In this document: in pieces, positions 17,872 through 26,440 of the stretch
How positions within the stretch are numbered: the stretch's first letter is position 1
How the letters are laid out: each line of letters begins with the position of its first letter
From: Psychroflexus torquis ATCC 700755
GTDB lineage: Bacteria > Bacteroidota > Bacteroidia > Flavobacteriales > Flavobacteriaceae
NCBI RefSeq assembly: GCF_000153485.2
Contig: NC_018721.1
Span: forward strand, 372,001 to 436,000
Length of the DNA stretch: 64,000 bases
Direction of reading: 5' to 3'
Made by a program: the position numbers and the translations under genes
The notes under the pieces: model-generated
What the model saw: the letters and a program-made list of their open reading frames with translations, nothing else
Databases searched by the model: none
Told to the model about the DNA's origin: nothing

Positions 17872-18489
17872 TTAATTCAGGTTAAATAGCATGTTTTTAT
17901 TCAGTAATATCCTTTTATTTATTGAATGTGTTTTGAACTCTTCTCGATTATCGTAAATATAGATCTCAGTAGCTCCTAAACCGTATTTTTGGTAATCTGC
18001 ATCGTAAAATTCAACCTGGTCATACCGTCTAAAAAGAGTGTGTAATTCTGCTTTTAGAACACCTTGCCCAACGCCATGAATAAAAACAATGCGTTTTATT
18101 CTCTTTTCGAGAGCAAATTCGATTTTCTTTCGAGTGTGTTCTAGTTGAATATTTAGCATTTCAAAATTAGAAAGGTGTCCAGATCTATCGACCAAGTTAT
18201 GAATATGAAGATCTACTTCCATCGCTGGCTGTTGTCTTTTAGGTTTTTGAGAGGGTTTCTTTGGTTTTCGGTTGAGATCAGCATTCAGTTTTTGAATTAA
18301 ACTATCGTCTCCCATATCAATATCCAAGTCACCTTCAATCTTTATCACTAACGAAAATGGAACTTTCATTTCGAAGCCATCAGAGGTTTCAAAAGTAACT
18401 TCATGGCCTTCTACTTTTATAACAATACCAGACACGTTATCGTCGAGAAGTTCTACACTATCTCCTATCCTAAAATTTCTATTGCTCAT
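17872..18489 (-). CDS. Smr-domain protein, left copy (C-terminally extended)
   Basis: A small protein with an N-terminal KOW/SH3-like segment (FRIGDSVELLDDNVSGIVIK) and a C-terminal Smr (MutS2-related) domain with EVDLHIHNL, FIHGVGQGVLKAEL and GATEIYIYDN. Smr domains act as endonucleases on DNA or RNA in several proteins; the role of this family in Bacteroidota is not known to me. The start is ATG 18489 (MSNRNFRIGD), matching the right copy. This copy has 205 aa because the codon read as TGA in the right copy is CGA here, adding 25 residues after YIYDN. It overlaps the upstream small membrane protein gene by 11 bp. Confidence 0.85.
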   Translation of the reverse strand: MSNRNFRIGDSVELLDDNVSGIVIKVEGHEVTFETSDGFEMKVPFSLVIKIEGDLDIDMGDDSLIQKLNADLNRKPKKPSQKPKRQQPAMEVDLHIHNLVDRSGHLSNFEMLNIQLEHTRKKIEFALEKRIKRIVFIHGVGQGVLKAELHTLFRRYDQVEFYDADYQKYGLGATEIYIYDNREEFKTHSINKRILLNKNMLFNLN

Positions 18490-18688
18490 CTTCAGAAGAT
18501 TCTTCGTTATCTTTAGGGTTGTCTCTTGTCCACTGCTTGGTCGAATTATATAAACCCACCATGAGAATAACCAAGCCTCCAATTTTTATAAATACATTAT
18601 CATCCGTATCGATAAGATCGAAGATAAGAAGACCTGCTCCAATAATAATAAAAGCTGTATAAATAGCTTGTCTTTTAGTATTGATCAT
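18479..18688 (-). CDS. Small two-helix membrane protein, left copy
   Basis: A 69-aa protein with two hydrophobic segments (about residues 9-25 and 32-48) separated by DLIDTDDN, and a hydrophilic acidic tail ending SSEDEQ. It overlaps the Smr gene start by 11 bp, which suggests coupled translation. The right copy at 28783 differs by one residue (T to A in KQWTRDN). No known function; the pair with the Smr gene is conserved in both repeats. Confidence 0.8.
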   Translation of the reverse strand: MINTKRQAIYTAFIIIGAGLLIFDLIDTDDNVFIKIGGLVILMVGLYNSTKQWTRDNPKDNEESSEDEQ

Positions 18689-18719
18689 GTTTAAAGATTT
18701 TTAAAAATCAAAGATAAGT

Positions 18720-18927
18720 TCAATTTCTGTTTAGAGACAACAATTCCTCTAGGTATTGCCGATCATTGGATAATCTCGGAATTTTATGCTGGCCTCCCAA
18801 TTTATTATTTTGCTTTAACCAATGCTGAAATAGCTTAGGTCTAGCTTCATGAAGCGTCAATAGATCTAGAGTCATATTATTATAACGCTTAGCTTCATAG
18901 TCACTGTTGATGTCTTGTAAATTTTGA
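18720..18927 (-). pseudogene. GH3 gene C-terminal fragment (left repeat)
   Basis: The last 69 codons of a GH3-family gene, nearly identical to the end of the complete gene at 29024. It is cut at 18927, where the left repeat ends, and its frame then runs into the serine hydrolase remnant. It cannot yield a functional GH3 protein. Confidence 0.9.
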
Positions 18928-19189
18928 ATAAAGCATTAGGATTGGCAGGGATTTTATGTTCTCGGTTATGCCAACCCGCTGTATAAAATGCTGGTGGCTT
19001 GCCTGCTTCGTCAACATAAACAATGACACCATCAAAACCATAACTTAATGACTTATCCACTTGCTCTTGAACCGTATCTGGTAAAGGTAATATCCATGCT
19101 TTTACTAAAATCCAGGGTACGAAATATAATGAGGCTAGGCTTGCCATAATAAATACTATTCTGAGTATTTGCTGTGTTTGTTTCTTCAT
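18928..19189 (-). pseudogene. Serine hydrolase (beta-lactamase-like), N-terminal fragment
   Basis: About 87 residues of a membrane-anchored serine hydrolase. An N-terminal hydrophobic segment (residues 9-32) is followed by FDGVIVYVDEAGKPPAFYTAGW and IPANPNALFKI, the stretch just before the SxxK catalytic motif of class C beta-lactamase-like proteins. The gene is cut at the junction with the left repeat, so the SxxK motif and all that follows are absent; the open frame continues 18 codons into GH3-derived sequence as an accidental tail. It is the last gene of the minus-strand group with the DUF6090 and acyltransferase genes. Confidence 0.8.
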
Positions 19190-19217
19190 AATCTTATAAT
19201 TTTTCTGGCAGTTGTTT

Positions 19218-19925
19218 CTAATTATTGTTACCTATTATGGTTAATGTGTTTTTAAATTTCTTTAAGGATTTAATTGAATTGGCATAAGCATCTTGATTTT
19301 GTTTTATTGTAACCAATCTCGATAAAACCATGTTTTCAAAATATACCTCCTTCCCATAATTTTCTGAAGACATGCCCATAAACCTAAATCTTACATTTGG
19401 CATCAAAAAATTTTCATAAAATGCTGCGATTCCTTGATGATCCAAAGATTCAAACCTTTCTATAGGGTGGAATGTTTCGTATGTTTCAGATATAGAATTA
19501 CGTAAGTTTAAATCGTCAAACAATTTTAGGTCGCCAGAAAACTTTAAATTTTCATAGGTGATCATTATTGGGTAAAATTTATTAGAGGCAAGGAGTACGA
19601 ATGATTTTAATGATAATTTAGGATTATCGTATTCTTTGTTTTCTAATAATTGAAACAACGTGTCTAGCTCTTTAAGCATTTTAATTGCTTCATTTTCATA
19701 CTCGGTTAATTGTTTAATGTTGCGATCTGCTTCATCATTTAACTGAATAATATATACATCTCGTAACGCTAAATTGTTTTTATTTTTCGATTGCTCATTA
19801 ATTGCTAACGCAATAAGGATTCCAATAATTACAAGAATTATTTCTCCAATGGCATAGGCTAGATACTTTCCAAACTTGTTCTCCACTATGAGGTCTTTTC
19901 TTATAGTTCTAAAAATTTTTTTCAT
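19218..19925 (-). CDS. DUF6090 family membrane protein
   Basis: 235 aa. The diagnostic N-terminus has a short basic stretch (IRKDLIVENKFGKY) followed by one membrane segment AIGEIILVIIGILIALAIN and then a mostly helical extracytoplasmic domain. This arrangement is typical of DUF6090, a family widespread and often multi-copy in Flavobacteriia with no known function. It overlaps the upstream acyltransferase gene by 17 bp and precedes the serine hydrolase fragment by 28 bp, so the three were one operon. Confidence 0.85.
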   Translation of the reverse strand: MKKIFRTIRKDLIVENKFGKYLAYAIGEIILVIIGILIALAINEQSKNKNNLALRDVYIIQLNDEADRNIKQLTEYENEAIKMLKELDTLFQLLENKEYDNPKLSLKSFVLLASNKFYPIMITYENLKFSGDLKLFDDLNLRNSISETYETFHPIERFESLDHQGIAAFYENFLMPNVRFRFMGMSSENYGKEVYFENMVLSRLVTIKQNQDAYANSIKSLKKFKNTLTIIGNNN

Positions 19926-21039
19926 AATCCAATGGCTTTTTTATGTTCAACACCTCTTTTTTAGAGGTGCTATTATATTCTAATTTGTTGAATTCCCATT
20001 TCAGACCAAATAAAGGTCTTAAGAAACCAATCCTTCTAATGATGAATTCGTAAATGAGGTAGCAGGCTAAACCAGTAAAAGTTACGATAGCTATAAATTT
20101 TAGCATAATAGGCAGATCCAACGGTAATATAAACAGGGCAACGGTATAGAGTACAAACATGTGAATAATGTACACCGGATAGGCTGCTTGGCTTAAGTAG
20201 CTTAAAGTTTTACTGGGTTTGTTTAAGTACTTATAACCAAAACCGAAAACTCCAAATATCCAACAATTAGACTCAATAGCCATGAGGTACCCAGGCGCTT
20301 CAAATTCAAATAATCCTAATCTAATCCCATACATAATAATCGCTAAGCTAGTATTCAACCATCTCCATTTTAAAACGGTTTGCCAAAACGGTTTACCACT
20401 ATACACTACAAGAAAACCGAAAAAGAAAGCCAAAAACCCATTAAAAAAGCCATGCCAAGTCTGGGCATACAATGCAAACAGCTGCGGCTTTACCAGCAAA
20501 ACTTCAAGGACAAAAAATAAGGATATCAACATAGGTCCGCTAGGATGGCTCATTACAACCGATAGTACTCTTTTGATTTTACCGTTCTCATGCTTTTTCA
20601 GATAATAATAGAGTGGTAAAAGTAAGAGTACATACACAAAGATGTTTCCTAAGAACCATAAATGACCTTGATGTGGATAATATCCCAAGGGCATATGATA
20701 GTATTTCTGAAAAATAAATAGATGCAATGGGGTAATGGCTATTATACCAAAAGTAAAGGGCAATAAGATTCGTTTTGTCCGTTCCAAAAGCAATTGTTTC
20801 CAGTTTCGTTTTCGCATGGCGAAATAAAGCCCCATTCCTGATACGAAGAATAAAAGTGGAATTCGCCAAACGTTTAACATGGTCATGGGTGTCCATAAAG
20901 CGACTACTGGTTCGTCACTCTTTATAAAGCCAATAAACATGGCCCAAGGTTGAAAAATGATGGCGATGTGGTAGATTAATAATAAACCAATGGCAATCAC
21001 TCGCAACCAATCGATATCGTGTCTTCTTTCTGATGTCAT
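19909..21039 (-). CDS. Acyltransferase 3 / OpgC-like membrane protein
   Basis: An integral membrane acyltransferase of 376 aa with about ten hydrophobic segments. The N-terminal HDIDWLRVIAIGLLLIYH carries the family's catalytic-type histidine and the DWLRV signature shared with OpgC (glucan succinyltransferase). RIPLLFFVSGMGLYFAMRKR and HLWFLGN are further family motifs. The substrate is unknown; such enzymes acylate surface glycans or lipids. It lies 53 bp after the ankyrin lipoprotein gene and overlaps the DUF6090 gene, forming one transcription unit within the DNA bracketed by the direct repeats. Confidence 0.88.
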   Translation of the reverse strand: MTSERRHDIDWLRVIAIGLLLIYHIAIIFQPWAMFIGFIKSDEPVVALWTPMTMLNVWRIPLLFFVSGMGLYFAMRKRNWKQLLLERTKRILLPFTFGIIAITPLHLFIFQKYYHMPLGYYPHQGHLWFLGNIFVYVLLLLPLYYYLKKHENGKIKRVLSVVMSHPSGPMLISLFFVLEVLLVKPQLFALYAQTWHGFFNGFLAFFFGFLVVYSGKPFWQTVLKWRWLNTSLAIIMYGIRLGLFEFEAPGYLMAIESNCWIFGVFGFGYKYLNKPSKTLSYLSQAAYPVYIIHMFVLYTVALFILPLDLPIMLKFIAIVTFTGLACYLIYEFIIRRIGFLRPLFGLKWEFNKLEYNSTSKKEVLNIKKPLDYEKNF

Positions 21040-21092
21040 TTTAGTACTGTTTTTTAAAATAATTAAAGTCTGTATATAAAATCAATTTTTAA

Positions 21093-21692
21093 CTATTGTA
21101 GCATCATAGCTATCACAGGACGCGTTTTTTCTATCTCGTTTAAATCAAATTCCAAACCAAATGGTCCCAATTGTTGTTGAAGCATTTCATAGAAAGGTTT
21201 TATCTCTGCGAATGGACCCATCACACTTTCCCTTGGTGTCATACCAAAATTGTTTTTTAGGGTCTTATCTGCTTTGGCAGCAATAAGCAGTTGTACGATT
21301 TCGACGTGACAAAAGAATGCAGCAACGTGCAAGGCTGTTGCGCCATCGTTATTTTTAAAGGACAAATCTGTTTTAGCAGCAATTAATACTTTAACAATAC
21401 TAGTTTTGCCAAAGGTCACAGCCGAGATCAGAGGTGTCGCCCCACTCATTTGATCTTTCTTATTAATATCAGTTCCCGCTTTTATATGTTGTTTAACCAT
21501 TTTGAGGTTGTTGGACATAATTGCTGTTTGGAGGTCAATTTTTGGTACAGCTACTATTGTTTTGGCTTTAGCATTATTTTCCGTGGGAGTCTTATCATTC
21601 TTGCCTGATTCAGCGCAAGAACTCAATAATAAAAAGATACCTAAAGAGAGAGTTAATCCTGTTTTAAAGGAATTAATTTTGTGTGTTTTCAT
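21093..21692 (-). CDS. Ankyrin-repeat lipoprotein
   Basis: 199 aa. A signal peptide ends in lipobox LLSSC (Cys27), so the protein is lipid-anchored. After a spacer come about three ankyrin repeats (around residues 53-150), visible in DGATALHVAAFFCHVEIVQ and the preceding SGATPLISAVTFGKTSIVK. The C-terminal part is not repeat-like. Ankyrin repeats mediate protein contacts. It is the first gene of the minus-strand group and is divergent from the AraC/TPR regulator across 235 bp, an arrangement that suggests regulation by it. Confidence 0.85.
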   Translation of the reverse strand: MKTHKINSFKTGLTLSLGIFLLLSSCAESGKNDKTPTENNAKAKTIVAVPKIDLQTAIMSNNLKMVKQHIKAGTDINKKDQMSGATPLISAVTFGKTSIVKVLIAAKTDLSFKNNDGATALHVAAFFCHVEIVQLLIAAKADKTLKNNFGMTPRESVMGPFAEIKPFYEMLQQQLGPFGLEFDLNEIEKTRPVIAMMLQ

Positions 21693-21927
21693 GATTTTTG
21701 TTTTTAATATTTAATATTATTTTTTTTTGTTGTGCAAAGATGGGGGAAGTGTGGAGACCTTACCTATGAGCTATGTAGCAACAGGTATCAAGTTTGAGGT
21801 CGAGATAAAAACTATGGCGCAAGGATATAAATTATGATGCAAAAATTGTCTTTTTAAATAATTATGCCTGTAATCTTATAACCCGTATCTGAATAATTTT
21901 GTCTAATTTAGACTAATCAAAAACTGC

Positions 21928-23979
21928 ATGTCAAGCACATCAATCACTGAATCAGACTTTATTAATCAGGCAAATACCATTGTTCTGGAGAATATCTCCA
22001 ATGAGCAATTCGGAGTTTCTGGATTGGCAGAAATGATGAATATGAGTCGTTCTAATCTGCTCAGAAAAATTAAAAAGGAAACACAACTTTCTCCGAGTCA
22101 ATTTATTAATAAAGTGCGCCTTATAAAAAGTATGGAAATGTTGGAGCAGCACAAATGGACTATTTCTGAGATTTCATACCAAGTAGGTTTTGGAAGTACA
22201 TCCTATTTTATTAAATGCTTTCGAGAGTATTATGGACATCCGCCAGGAGAGGTAGGAAAAGGAATCTTGGTTGATGAAAATAGCGCTATTGAGGTCAATG
22301 TTTTGAGCAGATACAAGTGGCAGATGCTTACAGCGTTGTCTTTAATCGTAATTCTTATATCCGTTTTGCTACTTCATAAGGAAAGTACAGTTACTAATGA
22401 AATTGAAAAATCTATTGCGGTGTTGCCTTTTAAAAATGAAAGCAGCGATTCTTTGAACCTATATTTCGTTAATGGGCTCATGGAGTCTGCTTTGAACAAG
22501 TTACAGAAAATTGGTGACTTACGCGTTATTAGTAGAACCTCGGTAGAGAAATATAGACATTCGAATAAGGATATTCAAGAAATAGCTAAGGAGCTCAATG
22601 TAAATTACTTGGTAGAAGGCAGTGGCCAGCGCGTCGGAGATCAAGTGTTGCTCAATATCCAATTAATTGACGCGTCAAATGATCGACCGATTTGGGTGGA
22701 ACAATATAGTCGTGAAGTGAGAGATGTATTTGCGCTTCAGAATGAAGTGGCTAAGAAAATAGCATCTGCTATTGAGGCCACTGTGACGCCAGCTGAATTG
22801 GAACAAATCGAGAAAAAACCAACCGAAAACCTGATCGCTTATGACTACTATTTACAGGCACTTGACCCATTTCTAATGCGAACAGATAAAGGCCTTGAAA
22901 AGGCCATTGGATTATTTGAAAAAGCGATTGAACAAGACCCTGAGTTCGCACTGGCTTTTGCCAATATCGCTATCTCATACTATCTTCTTGAAATGGACCA
23001 TATCGAAAAACAGTATACCGATAAGATTAATAGTTATGCCGATAAGGCCTTACTTTATGATTCAAAATCCGACGCAAGTCTGATCGCCAAGGCTTTTTAT
23101 TACATACAAATAAAAGAGTACCAATTAGCCTTGCCACATCTTGAGAAGGCCTTGAACTATAATCCAAATTCATCTCTAGCAGTGCAAATGCTTGCGGATT
23201 TCTATTTTCGTTTGATTCCCAATACGAACAAGTACCTAGAGTATGCCCTAAAAGGAGTGCAGCTTAATGTTGCTAATGATTCTGTCACACAGAGCTATAT
23301 TTATTTGGGTCTTGGTAATGCACTCATCGAAAACGGTTTTGTAAATGAGGCGATGACATACATCAATAAATCTCTAACCTACGATCCTAAGAATTACTAT
23401 GCTCCGTATTTAAAAACGCTGATCTTATTTGCTAAGGACAGTAATATCGAAACCGCTACAAAGTTATTAGAGCGAGAGTGGCAAAATGATACTACCCGCT
23501 TGGATATCTTACAGGACGTCGCTAATTTTCATTATTACCAAGAGAATTATAACAGGGCCTTTTTTTACTTTGAGAAATTTATTAAAGCAAAAGAAACCTA
23601 CGGATTAGATATTTATCCCCACGAAGACATAAAAATCGGTATGGTTTATAAAAAGATGGGCTTGGACACACAAGCTGCCAAATTTTTTAGTGCATACGCT
23701 GAATTTTGCGAAACAGATCAATCCATCTACAAGAGTGCTAGTCTGGTTACAAAGTACGTCCAAGAGGGTGAAAATGACCAAGCAATAGATCAGCTCAAGG
23801 TATTCGCAACACAAGATAATTACAAGTACTGGTTTTTGGTCTTCATGGAAATTGACCCGTTAATTAAACCTTTGAAAAACCATCCAGAGTTTGAGCAAGT
23901 CATGCAAAAGATCAAAGACCGCTTTTGGGAAAATCAGTTGAACTTGAGAAAGTCGCTTGAAGTGAAAGGACTGATTTAA
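21928..23979 (+). CDS. Transmembrane AraC / TolB-like / TPR regulator
   Basis: A one-chain regulator of 683 aa. An AraC-type double helix-turn-helix at residues 10-105 (GVSGLAEMMNMSRSNLLRKI, ISEISYQVGFGSTSYFIKCF) lies at the N-terminus, not the usual C-terminus. One membrane helix follows (about 132-150). Next is a TolB N-terminal-like domain (SIAVLPFKNES, then LNVNYLVEGSGQRVGDQVLL) at about 155-290, and then TPR repeats to the C-terminus, predicted to lie outside the membrane. This is the CadC/ToxR idea built from AraC parts. It likely senses an envelope signal and controls the divergent acyltransferase operon; that target is inferred from position only. Confidence 0.9.
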   Translation: MSSTSITESDFINQANTIVLENISNEQFGVSGLAEMMNMSRSNLLRKIKKETQLSPSQFINKVRLIKSMEMLEQHKWTISEISYQVGFGSTSYFIKCFREYYGHPPGEVGKGILVDENSAIEVNVLSRYKWQMLTALSLIVILISVLLLHKESTVTNEIEKSIAVLPFKNESSDSLNLYFVNGLMESALNKLQKIGDLRVISRTSVEKYRHSNKDIQEIAKELNVNYLVEGSGQRVGDQVLLNIQLIDASNDRPIWVEQYSREVRDVFALQNEVAKKIASAIEATVTPAELEQIEKKPTENLIAYDYYLQALDPFLMRTDKGLEKAIGLFEKAIEQDPEFALAFANIAISYYLLEMDHIEKQYTDKINSYADKALLYDSKSDASLIAKAFYYIQIKEYQLALPHLEKALNYNPNSSLAVQMLADFYFRLIPNTNKYLEYALKGVQLNVANDSVTQSYIYLGLGNALIENGFVNEAMTYINKSLTYDPKNYYAPYLKTLILFAKDSNIETATKLLEREWQNDTTRLDILQDVANFHYYQENYNRAFFYFEKFIKAKETYGLDIYPHEDIKIGMVYKKMGLDTQAAKFFSAYAEFCETDQSIYKSASLVTKYVQEGENDQAIDQLKVFATQDNYKYWFLVFMEIDPLIKPLKNHPEFEQVMQKIKDRFWENQLNLRKSLEVKGLI

Positions 23980-24051
23980 TCAAGTAAACGATAAATATTC
24001 CACTAAACTTTTATTTGATTAGCCATCCAAAGCACAGCACTTCTGCCTGTT

Positions 24052-24300
24052 TTATTTAATAATAAAGTCGTGCATCTTATTCTTCGATTTCCATTGCTCT
24101 CCTATTTTAGCTTCATAAAAAGAGTGTTTACCCTGAACCTTTTTTATTTTATAAATAGGTGCTTGTGAACCCAGAATAAGTTTGGCTAGCGTATAATCTC
24201 TTTCTTCGGTTTCATTAATATCGTGAAGAAACTGTAGGATAAATTTTTTTAATAAACTGTAGAATAACTTTCGCTTTTTTCCAAATCGAGAAAAGAAGAT
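24052..24300 (-). pseudogene. Unrecognised coding remnant without start
   Basis: An 82-codon open stretch on the minus strand that starts directly after a stop (24303-24301) and has no start codon. Its composition looks protein-like, with segments such as INETEERDYTLAKLILGSQ and SFYEAKIGEQWKSKNKMH, ending DFIIK at TAA. I do not recognise a family. It lies in a 670-bp gap after the AraC/TPR gene and is probably the end of a lost gene. Confidence 0.35.
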
Positions 24301-24438
24301 TCATGAACTCCATGCTATAAAATATAAATCTTGTGAGCAAGGCTCAAGTTACATAAGACAATAATTTAATAGTACATTTTTAATTATGGATGATTATGAG
24401 GGTGGAGCTATTTATAAACAAATGATGTGCTGTATAAA

Positions 24439-24585
24439 TTATAAAATCATATTTATCATTCTGATGCTAAAACCGAGTAAACTATAAATGGTCTCTAAAT
24501 GCCTTTCGTTAGTACTGATTAAAAAATCAACTCCTTCCCTCCTATTGTCCTAGAAATAATCGCTTAAAAAATTAGTGATTTTATC
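24439..24585 (-). pseudogene. Short unrecognised coding remnant with internal stop
   Basis: A minus-strand stretch reading KITNFLSDYF, a stop, then DNRREGVDFLISTNERHLET and a short tail. It looks like eroded protein-coding DNA but is too short to identify. The remaining gap up to 24650 shows nothing else apart from the promoter region of the following AraC-like gene. Confidence 0.2.
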
Positions 24586-24650
24586 CTAATTTTCTGCATC
24601 AAATTTTACTTTTACACTACGAATGTTTAAGTGTTTTTCCAGTATTAAGT

Positions 24651-25898
24651 GTGATTTTTGGACTGGTCTTAATGGTTTTTATTCTTTTTAATAAATTTGG
24701 ACTTGGAAAGAACAAAAAGATACGTTATGTTTCACCTTCCTTACTATTTATTTATGTAGTTAAGGCATTAGACTATCATCTTTCGATTACTAACCAAGTA
24801 ACTGCTACCTATTCGGGAGTTACCTACTTTTTCTATCATTTTACAGGATTATTATTTTACTATTTCATCGCACTTTATACCAAATCTGAAATAAATATTA
24901 AAAAATGGGGGCCAGTAGTTATTGGGTATACCTTATACCAATTTAGTTTTTAAATGTGGCATTAAAAATTTGAATTATTTTTTACTTAATTGAGGAAAAA
25001 ATATAAGCATAGCAATAGTTACGGTTCTATTTTATGACGATTAGTAAGTGAAAAAGAAACTGATTTTATACGACATTTGAATGCTAAATTGGTATTACTC
25101 CGTATTATAGTATTTTTTCCTTTTGATCACAATCAAAATCTACAAGATTTTGTAGCAGCATTAGAGACTTCAAACTACGGAATATTCGTCTTAGTGGAAT
25201 ATATCTTGGTGAGTTCTATCAATATTGCGCTTATGTTTCTTGCCTATAAGAAATTGAAAAATGCTCCACTACAAATTGAACTAAATGAAAGTCAAAAAAA
25301 CCTTTACAAGTGGATTAAGATTATCATAATCGCAATTGTACTCCTTCAAATTCTAGTTTTTGTGACCACAATTCTAGGTAGCTTAGATATTGGTCATTTT
25401 AACCTCTATCTAAAATTTGAAACTTTTATCTATTCGATATTCTTCTTCATATTCGCGTTTTCTATACTGCATTTTCATGTATTTGCGTATTCTGGAAATT
25501 TCGAAGATTTACCCACGGCTACTATCGAGAAATATGCAAAGTCATCCTTATCTGATTCTTCAGCTCTTTTTAAGAAAATAAAAGCTATCGTAAATGAGGA
25601 AAAGATGTACTTGGACTTCGATTTAAAATTGAATACCGTCGCTGAAAAATTAAATCACTCCATTCATCATATATCACAGGCTATCAACCAAAATGCAAAA
25701 AAGAGTTTCCCCGATTTTATTAGCAGCTTCAGAATTGAAGAGGCTAAAAAGAAACTTATGGAGCCTAAACCAGATACCATATTTACTATTTCTTTAGATG
25801 TAAGCTTTAATAGCAAAGCTGCTTTTTACACTGCTTTCAAAAAACATACACAACTGACTCCTACCGAATTTAAAAAACTTTACAAATCTACAGATTGA
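24651..25898 (+). pseudogene. AraC-family regulator with membrane N-terminus, split by a MITE
   Basis: A membrane-linked AraC regulator in two pieces: 24651-24935 (several hydrophobic segments, for example LVLMVFILFNKFGL) and 25098-25898 (further membrane segments, then an AraC DNA-binding domain from about SFPDFISSFRIEEAKKKLME to HTQLTPTEFKKLY). A 159-bp MITE-like element with a TTA duplication lies between them. Deleting the element and one TTA gives ...GYTL-LRIIVFF... in one uninterrupted frame of about 361 residues. The true start is uncertain: a GTG at 24651 is the first candidate in frame, and coding-like codons continue above it. As it stands no full protein can be made. Confidence 0.88.
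24936..25094. mobile_element. MITE-like element, copy 2 (159 bp), inside an AraC gene
   Basis: Terminal inverted repeats TACCAATTTAG / CTAAATTGGTA, flanked by TTA on both sides (24933-24935 and 25095-25097). The interior aligns with copies 1 and 3 through TTGAATTATTTTTT, AGCATAGC and GTTACGGT. It has no coding capacity; its stop codons end the left half of the AraC gene and its ATG at 25077 gives the right half an accidental start. Confidence 0.88.
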
Positions 25899-26012
25899 TA
25901 TAAGGTGTTGATTGTATTATTTTTAAATACATAAAGAGCATCTTAACGATAAACGAAGACACTTTTTTTGTTTGGTATTATAAGGAGAAACACTATTGTG
26001 ATTCTTCTAAAA

Positions 26013-26020
26013 TATATTTG
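26013..26020 (+). promoter_or_regulatory. Candidate -7 element before the barrel pseudogene
   Basis: TATATTTG matches TAnnTTTG and lies 25 bases before the ATG at 26046, a normal spacing for a short leader. It is probably the relic promoter of the decayed outer-membrane protein gene. Confidence 0.3.
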
Positions 26021-26045
26021 CATCTTAATTTAAAATATATCAATT

Positions 26046-26331
26046 ATGATAAAATTAGGTATAGTATCAACTATTGTTATTTTCGGAATATCAAATGTAA
26101 TCAATACTCTAAATATTGATTTTAGATTTAAAACAGATATTAACATATCAAATTTATCAGGAGGTGCAACAGGTACAAGTATCTTAGGTTGTTTTTTACT
26201 TTGGTGAACATGCCGAATGTAAGATAAATGAAAAAAAATCACTTCAACCGGAACTATTGTTTTCTAGACAAGGTTCGAAAATCGAAAAAAGAAACATTTT
26301 TAATTTTGCTGTAGTTGCGACCAGACACTAA
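26046..26331 (+). pseudogene. Outer-membrane beta-barrel protein, frameshifted N-terminal remnant
   Basis: Begins like a secreted porin-family protein: a hydrophobic leader (IVSTIVIFGISNV) and then FKTDINISNLSGGATGTSIL. The frame stops at 26205-26207. In another frame the reading continues as YFGEHAECKINEKKSLQPEL and LFSRQGSKIE, the first hairpin pattern of PorT-like outer-membrane barrels (KISEKFSLQPELL...RQG is usual). The rest of the barrel is absent; the frame closes at 26331. So the gene is frameshifted and truncated. Confidence 0.55.
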
Positions 26332-26440
26332 TTGCATCACTAAAATTAAAACATTCATAAAATGAGTTTCACACGATTAGTATCTTTATTTGAAGGGTCT
26401 CAAATAATGACCTTCATTGCCTAATTTTGTATTTTCAAAA

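Larger units (their letters stand above)
17349..18927. repeat. Large direct repeat, left copy (1579 bp)
   Basis: Matches 27656-29231 base for base apart from one 3-bp indel in an AAT run and about 29 substitutions counted by eye (roughly 98% identity). It covers the end of the T9SS gene, the Smr gene, the small membrane protein gene and the last 69 codons of a GH3 gene. To its right the sequence switches abruptly to a serine hydrolase gene. Differences are concentrated between about 18090 and 18700; the T9SS part is almost identical. Confidence 0.95.

Noticed and set aside
18872..18927. The C-terminal 18 residues of the serine hydrolase reading frame
   Set aside because: They are GH3-gene DNA read in another frame after the junction, not part of the hydrolase.
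24936..25094. Reading the MITE as a Tc1/IS630 type with TA duplication and CCAA ends
   Set aside because: Removing the element plus TA leaves both interrupted genes out of frame, whereas the 3-bp model restores both frames.
26046..26207. A 53-aa peptide with a double-glycine (LSGG) site, as if a bacteriocin-like precursor
   Set aside because: The other frame immediately downstream continues an outer-membrane barrel pattern, so the short frame is better explained as the broken start of that gene; no peptidase-transporter is nearby.
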